This document shows, one piece after another, positions 12,001 to 27,000 of a stretch of DNA of 64,000 bases. Source of the stretch: Liolophura sinensis (Eukaryota; Mollusca; Polyplacophora; Chitonida; Chitonidae). The stretch is from NCBI RefSeq assembly GCF_032854445.1, contig NC_088298.1, positions 23,771,295-23,835,294 of the forward strand, read 5' to 3'. Numbering within the stretch: position 1 is the stretch's first letter; every line of letters starts with the position of its first letter. The notes beneath the pieces are model-generated. The model did no database searches and was not told the origin of the DNA. It worked only from the letters and a program-made list of their open reading frames with translations. The position numbers and the translations under genes are program-made.

Positions 12001-15000
12001 GGAGACGTGAAAATAAACACTTAGAGGCTACATTCAAGCACATTCCAAGTTCGCTAACTATGGATATAAAAGGAACTGAATAGTCAAACTCTAAAGATAA
12101 TTCATCTATATGTATTTCATTGGTATGTAGCCAAGATTTTTTTTATTAAATCAAGATGATTGAATCTGACCTATCATAGAACATAAGATTCTCAAAATCT
12201 GCATAATTTTGTTTGTTTCACATGATTTATTGGGTTGTGATAACAGAAAAATCTGCCTAGTATCATCTGCCTAATATCAATAAAGTATATTTCTGTAGGA
12301 AAAGTTTGACTATACAAGCAGATACATCCATCTAGTATGTCCATGGCTTATTGTGACCCTGATGTCATACCTTGGGCAGGTAGTTGGGCGGCACGAGGGC
12401 AAGGCAATACACGCCCGTCTGGTGTATACTGTCCACAGCTTGTAACACCCGACTCATCCACTGGAAACTCTGAAAACACAAGAAAACAGACTCACACTAA
12501 CCCGGACACACATGAACCAGTGCTCAGTGAAACATGTCAGTTGTCACTGGTAAAGGCCCAAATTCACTCATGAACACTACATGTACAAGTATTCAGTAGT
12601 AGAGGCTAGCATTAAGTGGTTGAGGCAATCAGTGGTACAGGCTAGCATTCAGTAGTACAGGCTAGCATTCAGTGGTACAGGCTAGCAGTGGTATGGGCTA
12701 GCATTCAGTAGTACAGGCTAGCATTCAGTGGTACAGGCTAGCAGTGGTACGGCTAACAGTGGTACAGGCTAGCAGTGGTACAGGCTAGCAATCAGTGGTA
12801 CAGGCTAGCAGTGGTATGGGCTAGCATTCAGTGGAACTGGCTAGCATTCAGTGGTGCAGGCTAGCATTCAGTGGTGCAGGCTAGCATTCAGTGGTACAGG
12901 CTAGCAATTAGTAGTACAGGCTAGGATTCAGCAGTACACGCTAGCATTCAGTGGTACAGGCTAGCATTCAGTGGTACAGGCTAGCATTCAATGGCACTGG
13001 CTAGCATTCAATGGTGCAGGCTAGCAGTGGTACAGGCTGGCATTCAGTTGTGCAGGCTAGCATTCAGTGGCACTGGCTAGCATTCAGTGGTGTAGGCTAG
13101 CATTGATGGCTAGTTACCAACCAACCACACTGACAAATATGTTACTGTGTCAGTGTGTCCAATGAGGATCTACTTTTAGAAAACAACTGACAAGCTTTCT
13201 CCCACTTAACGTACGTTTTCACCCACAAAGCATGCTCAATGTGTGTTCCATAATGTAGGAAGGCAAAAAACTCCATACTGAACTTCATCCAAAATTAAAT
13301 GAACTGTCCTATCAACCATTACTTCCTCTCCGGCTTCCTCTCCGGCCATACCTGGGAAGGTTCTACAGCAACCTGCAGATGGTTGTGGGTTTCCCCTGGG
13401 CTCTGCCCGGTTTCCTCCCACTTCAATGCTGTCCGCCGTTGTATAAGCGAAATATTCTTGAGTACGGCATAAAACACCAATCAAATAAAATAAATAAATC
13501 AACTATTACTATTACTTAGACAGGGAAGTTAGCAATAGCTTAACTTCAGCAAAAAAGAGAGAAAGACACAAACTGAGGTCTGCTTAGCTATGATCACACT
13601 GAAGACAGACAGAAAGTCAGACCTACACACATGTACACTCAAACTCACCTCTTCCTCAGAACAGTCTGGTCTCTGTTCAGCTATGATCACACTGAAGACA
13701 GACAGACAGACCTACACACATGTACACTCAAACTCACCTCTTCCTCAGAACAGTCTGGTCTCTGTTCAGCTATGATCACAGTGCAGACAGACAGATAGAC
13801 AGTCAGACCTACACACATGTACACTCAAACTCACCTCTTCCTCAGAACAGTCTGGTCTCTGTTCAGCTATGATCACAGTGCAGACAGACAGACAGACAGT
13901 CAGACCTACACACATGTACACTCAAACTCACCTCTTCCTCAGAACAGTCTGGTCTCTGTTCAGCTATGATCACAGTGCAGACAGACAGTCAGACCTACAC
14001 ACATGTACACTCAAACTCACCTCTTCCTCAGAACAGTCTGGTCTCTGTTCAGCTATGATCACAGTGCAGACAGACAGACAGACAGTCAGACCTACACACA
14101 TGTACACTCAAACTCACCTCTTCCTCAGAACAGTCTGGTCTCTGTTCAGCTATGATCACAATCCTTTCATCCTTCAGCACCTTGATGCTGAACACCGCAA
14201 TCCTGTCAAACCGAACAGAATTCATGACCAACACTGTTAATGGAAACAAGGCTCCAACCTTGCAGGCTTCAATGTGAAATAATAACCCACTGTTGGCTTT
14301 TCAAATTACTTACCCTGACAAAATGTCTTCGGACTAAAAAGTGTATTTATTTATTTAATTGATGCTGAATGCATGTATGCATGTATGTATGTATGTATGT
14401 ACGTAAGTATGTGCATGTGTGTTTTTTTTTTTTTTTTGATTGGTGTTTTACGCCGTACTCAAGAATATTTCACTTATACGACGGCGGCCAGCATTATGGT
14501 GGGTGGAAACCGGGCAGAGCCCGGGGGAAACCCACGACCATCCGCAGATTGCTGTCAGACCTTCTCACGTACGGCCGGAGAGGATACCAGCATGAGCTGG
14601 ACTTGAACTCAGATCGACCGCATTGGTGAGAGACTCCTGGGTCATTACGCTGCATGTGTGAACATGTGTATGTGTGTATGTATGTATGTATGCATGCTTG
14701 GGTTTTTCTACCGTACTTAACAATTTCCCAGTCATAAGACCACAAGGAGGCATTAGGTAATGTGTACATGCACTGTGTCTTTTTGTGACAAGGCGAGTTC
14801 ACGCAGTCAAAGTGTTGCCTCCACTGAAGAATAGTGCCCAAGACACCAGATATGACACTGCCAAAAGAGGCAGCAACAAGTACCATTTTATCTTTGGTTA
14901 CTCTCAACCCAGTGATGATGAATGTCGTACTCAAGACATTTTAACTTACACGATGCTATGGTTAGATTTACGGGTAGAGTGCTCAGGGCAAACAACATGC

Positions 15001-18000
15001 CATTGGTAAGTCACTGAAGAACTTTCAATGAGGTGCAGACATATAAACCATGTTGGTGTAATAAGATAAGCAGTCTCCAATGAAAATGAAACAGCCACAT
15101 GAACAAGGGCCAACAAACAGTGAGAGCAAAGGCATCCACACATTCTATATTCGAGGCTGGATTTGAACTCGCAGTTTGTGTGCCCTAACATCTGACAGGC
15201 ACTGAAAAATTCTATAAAATCAGTCACACTTACCTTCCCCTATAGATGAATTTCATTGGTTCGACGGCAAGCACAGTGGCAATGATGTCATCAGCATTGT
15301 GTCTTCTTCCAGACACTTCCATCAGACCATCCTTCGTACCACAAACAAATATGAGACCGCCCTTCAAACAGCAAAAACAAAGATTTATTCAGAGGCTTGA
15401 TATAAATATAAATATTCAAAACTTTTGCAGAGGTTTAAGCCAGTTTTCAAACTTTTCTGCACACAATATCCAGAGCACTGTATTTGCTATGGAAACCTGC
15501 AATGTCAGAAGCACATGGCCTCGGCTGTTTGATTTATTTCATTTACTTGATTGAATGCTTTTACACCATACTCAAGAATATTTCACTTATACGACGACGG
15601 CCAGCTTTGTGGTGGGAAACCCATGACAATCCGCAGGTTGCTGCAAGACCTTCCAAAGTGCGGCGCCTCGGTTTTGTAAGCACTTGTGATGCCAACAATT
15701 TAGTTGACAAATTCATATATTTGGTACGATAATGATGAATGAATTATGTCTTTCATTTGTTTAAGCCCTACTGTAATTTTTCAATCTTTCGTATGTTTGC
15801 CATGTGTTTATTCAAGCATATTCTGAGGGCATTATTCTGTGTTGACTGACAAAATTATACTTTTTGTGAAGCCCTGAAACCGGACAATCCAACCAATGTA
15901 GTTTTGTCTCTAAATTCAGATTATATATCCCCACTGGCCCAGGTCAGTCAAGAACCACTAGACTTCTGCCTGCACCCCCACTGGCCCAGGTCAGTCCAAG
16001 AACCACTAGGCTTATGCCTGCACCCCCATTGGCCCAGGTCAGTCAAGAACCACTAGACTTATGCCTGCACCCGCACTGGTCCAGGTCAGTCAAGAACCAC
16101 TAGGCCTATGCCTGCACCCCCACTGGCCCAGATCAGTCAAGAACCACTAGGCTTATGCCTGGCACCTCCACTGGCCCAGGTCAGTCAAGAACCACTAGGC
16201 TTATGCCTGCACCCCCACTGGCCCAGGTCAGTCAAGAACCACTAGACTTATGCCTGCACTCGCACTGGTCCAGGTCAGTCAAGAACCACTAGGCCTATGC
16301 CTGCACCCCCACTGGCCCAGGTCAGTCAAGAACCACTAGGCTTATGCCTGCACCTCCACTGGCCCAGGTCAGTCAAGAACCACTAGGCTTATGTCTGCAC
16401 CCCCACTGGCCCAGGTCAGTCAAGAACCACTAGGCATGCCTGTATCTCCACTGGTCCAGGTCAGTCACGAACCACTAGGCTTATGCCTGCACCCCCATTG
16501 GCCCAGGTCAGTCAAAAACCACTAGGCTTATGCCTGCACCCCCACTGGCCCAGGTCAGTCAAGAACCACTAGACTTATGCCTGCACCCCCATTGGCCCAG
16601 GTCAGTCAGGAACCACTAGGCATGCTTGCACCCCCACTGGCCCAGGTCAGTCACAAACCACTAGGCTTATGCCTGCACCCCCACTGGACCAGGTCAGTCC
16701 CCGAACCACTAGGCTAATGCCTGCACCCCCACTGGACCAGGTCAGTCAAGAACCACGAGGCTTATGCCTGCACCCTCAATGGTCCAGGTCAGTCAAGAAC
16801 CACTAGGCATGCCTGCACCCCCAATGGTCCAGGTCAGTCAAGAACCACTAGGCTTATGCCTGCACCCCCACTGGCCCAGGTCAGTCCCGAACCACTAGGC
16901 ATGCCTGCACCCCCACTGGTCCAGATCAGTCACGAACCGCTAGGCATGTCTGCACCCCCACTGGTCGAGGTCAGTCAAGAACCACTAGACTTATGCCTGC
17001 ACCCGCACTGGTCCAGGTCGGTCAAGAACCACTAGGCTTATGCCTGCAACCCCACTGGTCCAGGTTGGTCAAGAACCACTAGACTTATGCCTGCACCCCC
17101 ACTGGTCCAGGTCAGTCAAGAACCACTAAGCTTATGCCTGCACCCCCACTGGACCAGGTCAGTCAAGAACCACTAGGCTTATGCCTGCACCCGCACTGGT
17201 CCAGGTCGGTCAAGAACCACTAGGCTTATGCCTGCACCCGCACTGGTCCAGGTCAGTCACGAACCACTAGGCTTATGCCTGCACCCGCACTGGTCCAGGT
17301 CAGTCAAGAACCACTAGGCTTATGCCTGCACCCCCACTGGCCCAGGTCAGTCAAAAACCACTAGGCTTATGCCTGCACCCCCACTGGCCCAGGTCAGTCA
17401 AGAACCACTAGGCACGCCTGCACCTCCACTGGTCCAAGTCAGTTACGAACCACTAGGCTTATGCCTGCACCCCCACTGGTCCAGGTCAGTCACGAACCAC
17501 TAGGCTTATGCTGGTGACAGGTCACAATAGGTTAGGGACGCTAAAGCTTTTCCAAGTGAATCCATGTTAAAATCTGGGCTCAATCACAGCCAATAAATGA
17601 TAACTTACCGGACCAAGGAAGCCAATCAGACCTGTCCTTACAAAATACTGGTCTCCCACAGGCATGCCATCACTGCCCAGTGGCTGTACCTGTAAGATAT
17701 AATATCATAGCTTTAACTTTCCCAACAGGTGAAAGGCAGTAGCATGACAATACACTAGGAAGAAAAACCTGCTGCTACCTAACACTCCTTTTTAGCACTC
17801 CTAAGGTAAATTTAGAATGTCTTTCCAATTTTCACTAACTTGACTTAGAGGAATTTCAACAAAAAAACAACTGGAAACCTTTCTAATACAACACAATGGG
17901 AAACAATACTACGTTATGCTCAATGACACTTTAGGCAAACCAGAAGCACACTTAAGGCAAACCAGAGGCACACTTAAGGCAAACCAGAAGCATACTTAAG

Positions 18001-21000
18001 GCAAACCAGAAGCCAACTTAAGGCAAACCAGAGGCACACTTAAGGCAAACCAGAGGCACACTTAAGGCAAACCAGAAGCATATTTAACGCAAACCAGACG
18101 CACTTAAGACAGGCCAGAGGCACACTACCAGCCATCAGAGACAAACTAAATAGCTGATTACAGGGACTCAAGGGATGCTCGCAGAGACTTTCTACACTGA
18201 CTGTGTGAGTGAGTGAGTGACTTACCAGGAAGGTATTATGAGAGATGCCCTGAAGTCCCCAGTAACCAGAGCCTGTGTACCCCGAGTGTATGCACAACTC
18301 CCCAACTTCATCTGTCTTACACAGGTATGGACTGCCATCTATTTTTGTCACCACCATTACAGCTGAGGAACAGATAAATGGAACAGGAGAATTAATGAGG
18401 AAAGGTTTTGGTAAAGGAAGTATGATCATCACAAAAAGCTGATGTGAAACTAAATTTTTTTTATCATCTTTCTCGTCAATCTTGACAGAAAACATAATAA
18501 GGTGGTCAAGCCGTAGGAGTGTATTGTAAAATTATAGCCAATACAAATGCAAACTACCCTACTACCTCAGCGACCAATATTTTTTGAAACTTTCTGAGAG
18601 AACTATGGAGCGTAAAGAAATAAGTTTCATACTTTCATGACGTCTGCATCTTTAGTGACATAAAAAAATCATTTTAGCATCATCTTCCTAATAAATGTAT
18701 GCATAAAATCCACTGAAAAAAGTGCATTGGAGGTCGAACATGTTGAAAATTCACAGTACACATCTTCATTCTGTGGCCAATAATACATTGGTTTCGTTGT
18801 CAACTTCAGGGGCAACATTATTTTTCGCGGGCAGAACTTCTGGATACTGTATTATAGTCATTTCACTTGAATATAGGCAATTTGAGATAGCAATCCTGGC
18901 TATTCCATGTACCCCTATTAACATGTATGGTATAATCAACTGACCTCCTGGCATGACCTGCCCACAGTCTTGTAGAGTAAGAGAGGTCAGACTGTTCTCA
19001 CTATCCACCCGTACCACACCAAAACTCAGGCCCTGCATGGAAAGGATGCCGCGGCCTGTGGCACTGCTGCTGGTTCTGCCAGGTCTGGAAAACGAGAGGA
19101 GAGGAAATGACTGATCGATTGATTGAAGAGTTGACGGAATGCTAGGAGAGGATGCCAGTGTCTGTAGCCACTGCTACTGGTTCTGCCAGGTCTGGAAAAC
19201 GAGAGGAGAGGAAATGACTGATTGAAGAGTTGATGGAATGCTAGGGAGAGGATGTCACTGTCTGTAGCAACTGCTACTGTTTCTGCAGGTCTGGAAAACG
19301 AGAGGAGAGGAAATGACTGATCGACTGACTGAAGAGTTGACGGAATGCTAGGAGAGGATGTCACTGTCTGTAGCACTGCTACTATTTCTGCCAGGTCTGG
19401 AAAACGAGAGGAGAAGAAATGACTGATCGATTGATTGAAGAGTTGACGGAATCCTAGGAGAGGATGCCACTGTCTGTAGCACTGCTACTGTTTCTGACAG
19501 GTCTGGAAAACGAGAGGGAGAGGAAATGACTGATTGATTGATTGAAGAGTTGATGGAATGCTAGGAGAGGATGTCACTGTCTGTAGCACTGCTACTGTTT
19601 CTGACAGGTCTGGAAAAAGAGAGGAGAGGAAATGATTGATCGATTGATTGAAGAGTTGATGGAATGCTAGGAGAGGATGTCACTGTCTGTAGCACTGCGA
19701 CTGTTTCTGACAGGTCTGGAAAACGAGAGGAGAGGAAATTGACTGATCGACTGACTGAAGAGTTGACGGAATGCTAGGAGAGGATGTCACTGTCTGTAGC
19801 ACTGCTACTGGTTCTGCCAGGTCTGGGAAACGAGAGGAGAGGAAATGACTGATTGACTGATTGAAGAGTTGATGGAAAGCTAGGAGAGGATGTCACTGTC
19901 TGTAGCACTGCTATTGGTTCTGACAGGTCTGGAAAAAGAGAGGAGAGGAAATGACTGATTGACTGATTGAAGAGTTGATGGAATGCTAGGAGAGGATGCC
20001 ACTGTCTGTAGCACTGCTACTGTTTCTGACAGGTCTGGAAAAAGAGAGGAGAGGAATTGACTGATGAAGAGTTGATGGAATGCTAGGAGAGGACGTCACT
20101 GTCTGTGGCACTGCTACTATTTCTGCCAGGTCTGGAAAACGAGAGGAGAGAAATGACTGATTGACTGATTGAAGAGTTGATGGAATGCCAGGAGAGGATG
20201 CCACTGTCTGTAGCACTGCTACTGTTTCTGCCAGGTCTGGAAAATGAGAGGAGAGGAAATGACTGATTGAAGAGTTGATGGAATGCTAGGAGAGGATGTC
20301 ACTGTCTGTAGCACTGCTACTGTTTCTGACAGGTCTGGAAAAAGAGAGGAGAGGAAATGATTGATCGATTGATTGAAGAGTTGATGGAATGCTAGGGAGA
20401 GGATGTCACTGTCTGTAGCACTGCTACTGTTTCTGACAGGTCTGGAAAATGAGAGGAGAGGAAATGACTGATCAACTGACTGAAGAGTTGACGGAATGCT
20501 AGGAGAGGATGTCACTGTCTGTAGCACTGCTACTGGTTCTGCCAGGTCTGGAAACGAGAGGAGAGGAAATGACTGATTGACTGATTGAAGAGTTGATGGA
20601 AAGGCTAGGAGAGGATGTCACTGTCTGTAGCACTGCTACTGGTTCTGACAGGTCTGGAAAACCAGAGGAGAGGAAATGACTGATTGATTGATTGAAGAGT
20701 TGATGGAATGCTAGGAGAGGATGTCACTGTCTGTAGCACTGCTACTGGTTCTGCCAGGTCTGGAAAATACAGAGGCGAATGAATGACTGATCGATTGATT
20801 GAAGAGTTGATGGAATGCTAGGAGAGGATGTCACTGTCTGTAGCACTGCTACTGGTTCTGCCAGGTCTGGAAAATACAGAGGCGAATGAATGACTGATCG
20901 ATTGATTGAAGAGTTGATGGAATGCTAGGAGAGGATGTCACTGTCTGTAGCACTGCTACTGGTTCTGACAGGTCTGGAAAATACAGAGGCGAATGAATGA

Positions 21001-24000
21001 CTGATCGATTGATTGAAGAGTTGATGGAATGCTAGGAGAGGATGTCACTGTCTGTAGCACTGCTACTGGTTCTGCCAGGTCTGGAAAATACAGAGGCGAA
21101 TGAATGACTGATCGATTGATTGAAGAGTTGATGGAATGCTAGGAGAGGATGCCACTGTCTGTAGCACTGCTACTGGTTCTGCCAGGTCTGGAAAACGAGA
21201 GGAGAGGAAATGACTGATTGACTGATTGAAGAGTTGATGGAATGCTAGGAGAGGACGCCACTGTCTGTAGCACTGTTACTGTTTCTGCCAGGTCTGGAAA
21301 AAGAGAGGAGAGGAAATGACTGATTGACTGATTGAAGAGTGATGGAATGCTAGGAGAGGACGTCACTGTCTGTAGCACTGCTACTGTTTCTGAAAGGGCT
21401 GGAAAATACAGTGGCGAATGAATGACTGATTGATTAAGGGTGGAAGAGAAGATGCTGCCAGCTACTGGTGAGAGGTGCGTGAGTGAGTGATTGAAGAATT
21501 GATGGAAGGGCAGGACAAGAAGCTCAGCTCTGTGGCCCTAAGGACGGTCCTGCAAGGTATGAACAAAAAGTGCACTCAGACTGATTGCTTGGAGAAGGGA
21601 TGATGACACTCCCAGCCAGGTGTGGACAGTAGAGAGGAGTGAGTGGAGTGAATGACTGATACATCAATCAAGAATTCATGAAGACGATTCCTTGGCCAGT
21701 GGTCGAGATGACAGTCACTGTCAGGTCTGGAAAATTGAGAGGATATTGAGTGATTGATGGAAGGACTGATGGCAGTGCAGGGGAGAATGATCAAACCTGT
21801 GGCATTAATGACAGTCCCCGTGATGTGAGGAAATACACAGGAAAGTGTGCGACTGAGTGAGTGATCAATTCATTGGGGCAAGGGATCAGTCTCCGGCTGA
21901 TGGCAAAATACAACAATGATTGATAGATTGGTTAACTGATTAGAGAAAAGACGTTCAGGCCTATGGCATTAAACAACAGTTCAGTCTGGCATGGAAAAAA
22001 TAGAACAATGATTGATTGATTGGTTAACTGATTAGAGAAAAGACGTTCAGGCCTATGGCATTAAACGACAGTTCAGTCTGGCATGGAAAAAATAGAACAA
22101 TGATTGATTGATTGACTTATTGACTATTTGGAGAAATCATGCTCCAGCTAATGACACTGTGGTCCAGACAGGCTGAAAAGCAAAGGGGAGTAAGTAACTG
22201 ATTGAATGAGTGACTGAACAAAAGGTCAAATTTGGCACTTAACTCTATGGCAAAATGATAATCCCTTTTCAGTGTGGAAATGGAGGTGAATGAGTGATTA
22301 ACTGACTGGAAAAGATGCAGGGGTAGCTGCTAGTGGTACTAATGAAAGTCCCTGCTGCTGGCTGTGGAAACACTGTACTCAAGAAGATATTACTCTATTT
22401 ATTTACTTGACTGGTGTTTTATGCCGTACTCAAGAATATTTCACTTATACAACGGCAGCCAACATCATGGTGGGAAAAAACTGGGAGGAGCCCGTGGGAA
22501 ACCCACGACCATCGTCAGGTTGCTGTCAGACCAATACTACTTTAATACACCATGCAGGTCAAGTGGACGGTTAGAGACAACCATTGTCCCTTGTCCGGTA
22601 TCTGCGGTCTGCAATGAAAGTAAGACTACGCAAATGACCCAACAAACATGGCTGACATCTTTTATCCGCACTGCCCCATACAAACAGTGAGAGTGAGGGA
22701 ATATATAAATTCCCTGCCTAAGGCCGGAATTGAACTCATGCCACATATGCTTCATGGTAAAGAGTGGGGAATGCATTTTAATCACTGAGCAACATTCTGC
22801 TGCACTTTAGACAAAAAAGTTTATATGCTACAGAACAAACAGCAGCAAAAATAAACCTCATAAATATAATTCAGATTTTCACCCACCTACTTACCATGAA
22901 AACTAATGAACAAACCAAATCTATTAAAATGAGAAAACTGTTATTTAAAACTTGGAAGATAAATCAACAATAGTAACTTCTGTTCCCTTAAACTGAAAGA
23001 TTAATTTTTATGAATTATTTTTTTTTTAATTTAAAAAAAGAAGAGAAAGTAGACAGAAAATGTGTGCGTGGTGAAAGGAAAGTTGAAAAGTGCAGGGTCA
23101 ACCTTCATGGTGAAACAAAAACTGCAAGATATATTGTATGAAAGTCATGAAAGGAAAGGCTGAATGTGAAGGGTTTCAACAATAGCACCGGTTCATAACA
23201 AACAATACCAAATACGAAACAAAACCTGAGTATAAAAGCTCAAAACATAGCCCTGGTTGAAATCAAATCTACAATTAACCACACAGAGCATAACAGAGAA
23301 ACAGCAAGAAAAGTTCAATGAAATAAAAATAAATAAAAATAGGTTTAGTTTTATAAAACACCACCAAACATAACTTCTGCGGATTCTAATAACATATTCA
23401 TTGATAGAGGGGGCATACTCCATTTTAAGCTTGTTTTTGAAAATCAGAAAAATTTTAAGTTCAAACTGGAAAAAAAGCCAACTGTTACCAAATTTCATAA
23501 AACCAAGACAACTGGTAAGCTAAATCAAAAGATAAGAGAATTCATGAAACGGTGGCCTTCTTTTGTAAGGATTATGTTAGATTGATTTAATTCAACGCAA
23601 CTACAAGAAAGATTTCCATCAGAAAGCATGCTTGAAGCAAAATTCCTGCATCCTAAAGCTGAACTATGACTTATGCAGATGAATTATTGACTAGATTTTG
23701 ATGCTAAAAAGCCTGTCAATAAGCTTGAGCAGTCTGTATGTTAACCACTGCAAATAGGTTAAATTACAAAATTAACTGCCTTGAGCAGAACTTGAGCGAG
23801 CAATCTCTACCAATCACATCTATTAGATGTCATTTCCATTATGAAGTCTAAGAGCATATTACCAGTGAGTGTGTAGACAAGTATGAAAATTTCCCCCAAA
23901 ACTACTTTCTTTAACCTAAAAAAAAAAAAATATAAAAACTCAAGTTGGGAGTTGAACTTCCACCCTGATACCACTTCAAATTCTGTCTAGATTTTTAAAG

Positions 24001-27000
24001 GCTTATGAAGCAAGGGTTACTGAGGCAGTGTCAGATGCAGACAAATTGGCAAGGTAGGCCGTTGGGCAAAAGTTTTGCCCCTCTTACACATCAAAATGGA
24101 ACCAACCAAAAAAGCGATATTTTGGGATGGATTTTTTTTTTTTACAACTAACCTGGGTGATTCTGCAGGTGGCCTGAAAAGTGCATTGTGGGAATTTTTA
24201 TCACTCATTCCAAACATAACAACGAATTAATAAAATAAAATTAAACTAAAATAAACCATGATGAAATAACAAACCTACGAATCAAATTTGTTTTTGCGGG
24301 TCAATTCCTCCAATGTTATCTTTGCTGACAAGATGAAACCATGTCACTTGTACATAAAAAGCCCACTTGTTTAGACGATTGTTATTTTTCTTCTTCCCCA
24401 CTGAATAAATGGAGCATTCCATGACAACATGCTAAATGCAAGGTTAACCCATTTATGGAACACGGCAGGGAGAGTTAGTATCATTACATGCCAATCAAAA
24501 ATGGAAAAAAAAACCCCAACTGTATTGCTATTGCAATTCCAGGCGAAAAACTGCATGGCGCTGGATTTCAATCTAAAACATCATTGTTAAAGAAAATGCT
24601 GACATCTACCTTCTGACAGACACAGAGAGGCCCTCTGGTGAGCTAGCACAAGGACAGATAACTTCAGGTTTCAGGCCCTTCCCTTGGAAGACATTGAGGA
24701 AGGAATCACAGGACGTCAGTGACCCTGAAAAGGTCAAAGGGCATGAAAATATTAGATTACTCGGAATGTTAGATTTGCTTGGTACTTTTTCTCCACTGAT
24801 CCAATAATGGTCTTACTGCAAGGATGACCATTCCTTTAGAAGACATAACCTCTAGCTACGTTATGAATCTGGATTTCTAAATTCAAAGACACCATTTTCA
24901 AAATTTATGAGCAGATGGATTTGTAACACACAATCTGGATTACGTCACATTCACATCTATTTGCCATTTTGTTACATTCTGCATGTTGGTTTGACAAAAC
25001 ACACTTGTGAACAGGGACTTTTACAATATAGCAGCTAAAAGAAACTTTCCAGCTACGTAACTTGATCATCTGTTTATGGATGTACCTGTATGAATTATTG
25101 TCAAAATTGACATATAAGATGCGTTTCGCCTCAAGTTGGTAAAAATGCCCTTTCACAAGCATATAAAGGACCTTAAAATTATAATTATGACACCAGCACT
25201 AAATTTTTTCCAATAAGAAAACTGGAAAATTATTAAGTGGCCCTATAAAATGGTTGAATCAATCAGGAAAACTTAAAGTGAAACACAGTGATCAGAGACA
25301 GTTTGCTTATTGTCTGTTTTTATTTCTGACATTTCTGTTCAGGACAGTTCAAAGTTCACAGGGAAAGTCCATTACTTACATGGGTTTGGCTCCATCTGCC
25401 ACAAGCAGCATCCTCATAGAGGAGAAGTTCACATCTTTGTGGTCTTTCTGAGCCAGTAACCCCAGTGCATATCTCTGGACTTGACCACAGCTACTGTAGC
25501 TGGAAAAAATAATGAACAAACCCCATGACCAAAACCTCACAACATCCACAATATGCACCACTGAAAGCAAAACTTTGAGGATTTCCCTCGTTGACAGAAA
25601 ACTGTGAACAAGTAGCTACCACATACAAACTGACACAGAATAAATGATAAAATAAGAATGCCAGAAGTAATCCTGTTTTCCTACTTCCTCTGATAACTAG
25701 ATCAGGATTTATTTATTATTTATTCATAAATTTCTTTTACTTATTTATTTGATTGCTGTACTCAAGAACATTTCACTTATATGATGGTGGCCAGCATTGT
25801 GGTGGGAGGAAACCCAAAACCATTTTCTTTATTTATATAGCTAGTGTTCATTGTCACAGTCAGGAACTGGTGATTATTCTCTAAGTGGTGGTACAGGTCA
25901 TGCCAAGCTGCAAGTATCAAGATGGTATGAGGGGTCAGTATGCAATGATATGGGTATCAGGCTGACGTGACGTTACAACTGACAGAGTTCCACTTATACC
26001 ACCGCGGGCAGGATCGGGAAACGGCTGCCATTCACCTGGCAAAAACTCCTGACTCCCAGCCACAGGGAAATGTGACTGGCTTTTTTGTCTCCAAACATCG
26101 GCCCTTTTTTCAATGTGTAGCATGTCTTCAGCTAGTGCAAGCGTCAACAAGCTAACCAGAATATGATAATGCTATAGGTGTCTTATGTATTACCTCCCTT
26201 GTCAAAATCCCAATAAAGGAGGTTTTTTTTTTGGGTAGCCTGGTTTTTTAGCCATGTTTTTAATATTGGTTTGATTCACGTAGTTCCTACCTTTGTATCT
26301 TGTTACCATTGTTCATCCCAACTTTCATAAGAGAGTATGGGACAAATATCACATGCATTCCATTAAAAACACTCTGAAATAAACGACAAGAGATAATACT
26401 CATTTAGTTGATTTGTGCTTCACAGCTACCTAAAAACTATTTCCACAATGCGATGTATTGTACTATTTATGAACATCTTAAATTTGCTTTTGGAGGCAAA
26501 AGTATACTGGTTGGGTTGGCCAGTTTCCGGACTTCACAAAAAATATGATTTTTATCAGTCTACACAGAAAAATGCCACCAGAATATCCCCAAATAACCAT
26601 CTTGCTAAGATGCGAAATGGCTGAAGAATTACAGTAGCTTCTATTCATATCATAGCAAAACAACAAGGAAGTAGATAGAATAATCAAACAATCATCTACT
26701 ATGAATGTGTCTGAAATCAGGATTTCCACGGTACAAACTCATCTACCTGATGCCCTGGGCTCAATCGAGGTCACCTTTTTGATACTGACCCCTTAAAAAT
26801 AAGTCAATGGACCAAACATGCTGACCCTTGGAAAGTAAAAAGTTTCATAAATTTTTAAAAGCATTCATTAACTCTAGCCACTCTCAAGTTTGACTTACAC
26901 ATAAAATTCCATGCCAGAGTCCTACATCTCTCTTGAAATCCAGCACACAAACCATCACTTCACCTACAAAAACATATTCATAACACAAAAATGTTGATGC

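Noticed and set aside
15945-17515. The 47-bp array as a copy of the exon 21 edge
   Set aside because: Only scattered short matches (ATGCC, CACTG, CAGT) could be aligned; unlike the five accepted arrays there is no shared splice site.
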